DNA of 64,000 nucleotides from Clavelina lepadiformis (Eukaryota > Chordata > Ascidiacea > Aplousobranchia > Clavelinidae): assembly GCF_947623445.1 (NCBI RefSeq), contig NC_135246.1, positions 684,501-748,500 of the forward strand, read 5' to 3'. The notes under the pieces were generated by a model. The model was not told the origin of the DNA, searched no databases, and saw only the letters and a list, made by a program, of their open reading frames with translations. Positions 60,801 to 64,000 of the stretch are shown piece by piece. The position numbers were made by a program, and so were the translations under genes. Within the stretch, counting starts at the first letter, position 1; every line of letters begins with the position of its first letter.

Positions 60801-63446
60801 TTTAGACCACCGCGAGCTTCTCACTGCAGTCTCTGTGATAATTGCGTGGGTAAGATGACGTTCGTTTCGTGAGTTTCTTGGCTATATTTCTTGTCTAATC
60901 ACTTGCATTTACATGTTGAAGTGTCAATATGGAATTTGTTTAAATTTACACAAGCTACTATGCGCAAAAAGCCATCGTATTTTGTGGCTCAAAACCGCTG
61001 CTTTTGACGTTAAATTGCCAGTATGTTGTTTTTGTAGAAAATTTTGACCACCACTGTCCTTGGGTCGGAAATTGTGTGGGCCGAAGGAATTACCGATATT
61101 TCTATCTTTTTGTGACTTCTCTCACATTTTTATGTTTGTTCATTTTCGCATTCTCCATCACCCACATGGTCTTATGTAAGTGAAAATTCAATTCATTTCG
61201 ATGAATTCTGAACCGTAATTGTGGTGTCGTCTATGTATGGTGAATTATAACGCACACACAGTCATACAGAAATTTCCTACCACATGACATACGTTAAAAT
61301 TCATTAGCATAGATACCATGGTGACCTATTATGTTTTAGCATGTGATGTATAGGACTGTAAGTTTTAATATCACTCTCATAACTGTGTCATTACTCCTGA
61401 TTGGAAGCGTTCAACATCCAGTGTTCTTTTAGTATCAAAGAAGGAAGCAGGAGGATTCGTTGATGCACTGAAGATCAGTCCCGGAAGATATCCTTTCAAT
61501 ATTTTTATTTACTTTTACTTCTACCCACAATTAGAAATCGAAATAAGAAACCATTTTTATGTTTTCGAGAAATCAAAAACGTACCTATTTAGTACCAGCC
61601 GCTAGTGTAGTTATTTCAGTGATGCTAAAATGTCAAAGAATTTTTCTTAATTCTGCACTCACTGTCCTAGAGATTGTGGTTTGCTTCTTCAGTGTCTGGT
61701 CGGTTGTTGGCCTTTCCGGTTTCCATTCTTATCTCATAGCACAGAGCCTGACAACAAATGAAGATGTGAGTTATTCTACGCTGCTGTTATTGTTTTCTGA
61801 CACAGCTTGTTCTACTGTTGCTGTAATCATGGCGCATATTTGTTGTATTACATCTCATGGTTCAACGTTTGAAAATATTGAATACACTTAGTTAATTTAG
61901 CTGTTATTATTACGAGAAAGTTAATGACAATATTGAAAAACAGAAAATACTGGAAAGTAAAAATACAGAATCGGATAAATTCAACTAAAATATTGCATTT
62001 TAAAGTCAATTTTTTTCCTCTAAGATCAAAGGAACTTGGTCAAAGAAACATCACAAAGACGGGAAAAATCCTTTCGACCACGGCAACCTGCTCAACAACT
62101 GCTGCTATTTGCTGTGCGCCCCCCTTCCCCCTTCGATGATCGACCGACGTGGGTTTGTGTCGGACAGCGAGATGGAGGCCCACAACGCCGCACAAGCGCA
62201 GAACCGAGCAAATGGCGCCACCTACGGGGCTGCTACGAACCAGGTCTGCTCAGAATATTGTTTTGGCTGCTATGACAATACGCTGATAATTGTTAATATT
62301 AATGAACATGTATTTACTAGTAATGCGCGTCTTGAAACAACATTTTTCTGAACGTAGGCCTTCGTGCAATCAGCATCTTTTTACAGATGACAACGATTTC
62401 TATATTTATGAAAAACATTTTTTGTGCGGTGTACTTAGCGCGTGGTCATATCAAGCGGATCCTACTGCGTCATTTTACAGATGACAGATGTTTTCCTTGC
62501 TTTGTATTATTACGTTCCGTCTCTTTCCACATACAGCGAGGCCAGATGCACCCGGTTCCTGACACCGAGATTTACGACCAGGAGCGAGAGCACGCGTCGT
62601 ACCCGAGGCAACCTGCCTACCCCCGACAACCCAGTTACGACAACACAACCCAGCATAGCTCAGCACAATACGTGTCCGGATCTCATGCAGGTGATTTTCT
62701 TCTCGGATCTAATCAACTTGGTTGTGAATGATAATTTCTTTGTTCAAGTCCTTGCAAGATCAATCTTAATCCCCCACTTGCTTAAATCATGTGAAAGATT
62801 TTTTTGGGGGTTTCTCGAACTTTTTTTTAACAAGATTTCACTCAATATGTGAAATAGTTCTCGTTCTGTGTTTTATAAGTTGTCGATGTTCAAGGTAGCT
62901 TAACAGTTTGAAACCGTCAAAGAACTAGTCAATGACTGGGTTTCCTGCTTAAATGGAATTGGGCGCTTATCACGCAATACTTAGATCTGTTTGTCGTATT
63001 CTATCAAATCTCCCTGAATCATAGCTACAGATGCGCACTCCATGGACGACGAGGGACCAGCGATAACTATCACCCACCACGCCCACCCTGTTCAACCTGC
63101 CAGGCCCGATGGCAACAGCACTGTGCTGTTAAGTTACAACACCAACAACTCGGTGCTGTTTCACCAGTCCAACCCCGACCTTTACCCGAGCGAGTCCCCC
63201 ATCGACGACGAGTCCCACCCTGGGGTCATCATAGAACACTTGGGGTCGGCTGCGCTATCCCGTGGTGACGCGGTCCATCACGGCGGAGACGCCACTGACT
63301 CCAACGTCAGTGACCACGACACGTCAGTGTTGACTATCACATCCACTGACTCGAGAACTTTACTCTTAAATGAGAAGATTCTTCCGAACGGAGTCAGTAA
63401 GCAGGAGAAAGTGGCGACAAAAGCACCGAAAATCAGTTCCGTTTGA
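57815..63446 (+). CDS. DHHC palmitoyltransferase of the ZDHHC9/14/18 group
   Basis: A membrane S-acyltransferase that attaches palmitate to cysteines of target proteins, usually at Golgi/ER. Exons: 57815-57882, 58649-58734, 59244-59365, 60297-60469, 60688-60849, 61038-61175, 61433-61487, 61663-61765, 62025-62243, 62537-62690 and 63031-63446 (TGA). Phases close throughout, for about 565 codons, with the initiator exon upstream not found. Parts in order: Ser/Thr-rich N-terminus, [22 protein letters not shown]1, TM2 ([20 protein letters not shown]) and the zinc-binding Cys-rich domain ([25 protein letters not shown]). Then come the catalytic DHHC in [21 protein letters not shown]3, [17 protein letters not shown] (TM4), the TTNED (TTxE) motif, an NNCCYLL cysteine cluster and the MIDRRGF block. 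The long tail ends KISSV, as in ZDHHC14. The intron at 61488-61662 is of U12 AT-AC type. Confidence 0.92.
61488..61662 (+). other. U12-type AT-AC intron of the ZDHHC gene
   Basis: No GT donor fits after ISPG, but the sequence there is ATATCCTTT, the exact U12 5' splice consensus. The only in-frame 3' end is an AC at 61661-61662, preceded at the right distance (about 12 nt) by TTTCTTAAT, one base from the U12 branch consensus TTCCTTAAY. The join gives [14 protein letters not shown], matching SPASVLEAVVCFF in human ZDHHC14, with a phase 2 junction. Confidence 0.88.
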
Positions 63447-64000
63447 GCGGACGATGTAATCAATCTAAGCCGCTAGTTGTCGCCACGCATCAATGAAACC
63501 AGCAATTAATCGTAGATTTACTTGTAAATGTTCGTTTTTTATTGTTTTAAGAGGCGTTTTGTTTTCTAGTTGATGTTTCTTTCGCATCGCTTGTACATTA
63601 ATTGTTCCGAAGCAAACCTATACAATGCATTCTTGTACCAACGTGAGTACAGCTCGTCCACAAATTAGCGTTCAGTTAATTTTTGCGTTTTTTCTTGTTG
63701 GATCTCTCCGTTGCACTTTCTCGTGATATTAGTCATCGACATCGTAGCCTGGGTTTTTATTCTCTTTTATTTCAATGTGAGCTGCGTTCACACGTTGTTC
63801 AAGATCGAAATCTATTCTGGCTGACAAAATAGCGTTTTTCGAATTGCAGTTGTTTCGCAATTTGTAATAGCTTTGCGACCGGTTCTTTTACGGCCAGTCC
63901 GCTACGTTTTTATCCAAATGCAATTTAAGAAATTTAGGCGTTTTCCAACTCTGTAAATTTCAACGTGGTTATTGAAAAGTTTTTCCTAATTCAATGTTTC
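63447..64000. other. ZDHHC 3' flank
   Basis: Presumed 3' UTR and intergenic sequence. No other gene or repeat was recognised up to the window edge. Confidence 0.4.

Noticed and set aside
61559-61891. Plus-strand open frame through the ZDHHC intron giving [16 protein letters not shown].
   Set aside because: The conserved protein part starts at SVLE. The upstream residues are the translated end of the AT-AC intron.

Overview
The window looks like nuclear DNA of an AT-rich invertebrate animal. The reasons are intron-rich genes with GT-AG splice sites, clear animal orthologues (NUDC, TMEM170, FUT8, class I PITP and a ZDHHC9/14/18-type palmitoyltransferase), an LDL-receptor-class-A repeat GPCR, and a dense load of cut-and-paste DNA transposons. 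An ascidian tunicate is my best guess, but no marker in the sequence proves it. I saw no bacterial, plasmid or CRISPR features and no clear LTR or virus-derived element.

Left third (1-18.7 kb). A minus-strand receptor gene runs from a signal-peptide exon at 11.07 kb to the left edge. Its ectodomain is built of LDLa repeats and includes a recent triplication of one 1-1 phase exon. The seven-helix domain begins at about position 300 and is cut off by the window edge. The large 3' exon carries one in-frame TAA. One intron holds a decayed Mutator-like element (1946-3914, with a 9-bp target duplication), which itself contains a piggyBac-type MITE. At 12102-18695 lies a 6.6-kb element of the animal CACTA/EnSpm-like kind, with a Tnp2-like transposase and a DUF4806 companion gene. 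Each of these two genes is interrupted by one stop.

Middle (18.7-41.7 kb). A gene-poor 7 kb holds a hAT-like MITE, a possible retroelement 3' tail and a diverged duplication. NUDC follows on the minus strand in eight exons (25781-31387), with an internally deleted piggyBac in intron 2. TMEM170 is on the plus strand in three exons (33076-35766), with a piggyBac-type MITE in intron 2. FUT8 is on the plus strand in nine exons (37839-41646). For NUDC, TMEM170 and FUT8, all exon phases close and the coding lengths are divisible by three.

Right third (41.7-64 kb). A hAT MITE with an 8-bp target duplication precedes a tandem array of intronless class I PITP genes: one intact, one with a 4-bp frameshift and one fragment. 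Next come a 23-copy 8-bp minisatellite, a minus-strand single-pass membrane protein of unknown family, and a tentative small secreted protein read divergently from it. The window ends with a nearly complete plus-strand ZDHHC gene (57815-63446), one of whose introns has U12 AT-AC splice signals.

The host genes are unrelated housekeeping and membrane-trafficking genes and form no visible pathway. The liveliest biology is the layered transposon history, the exon and gene duplications, the U12 intron, and two host reading frames interrupted by single stops.
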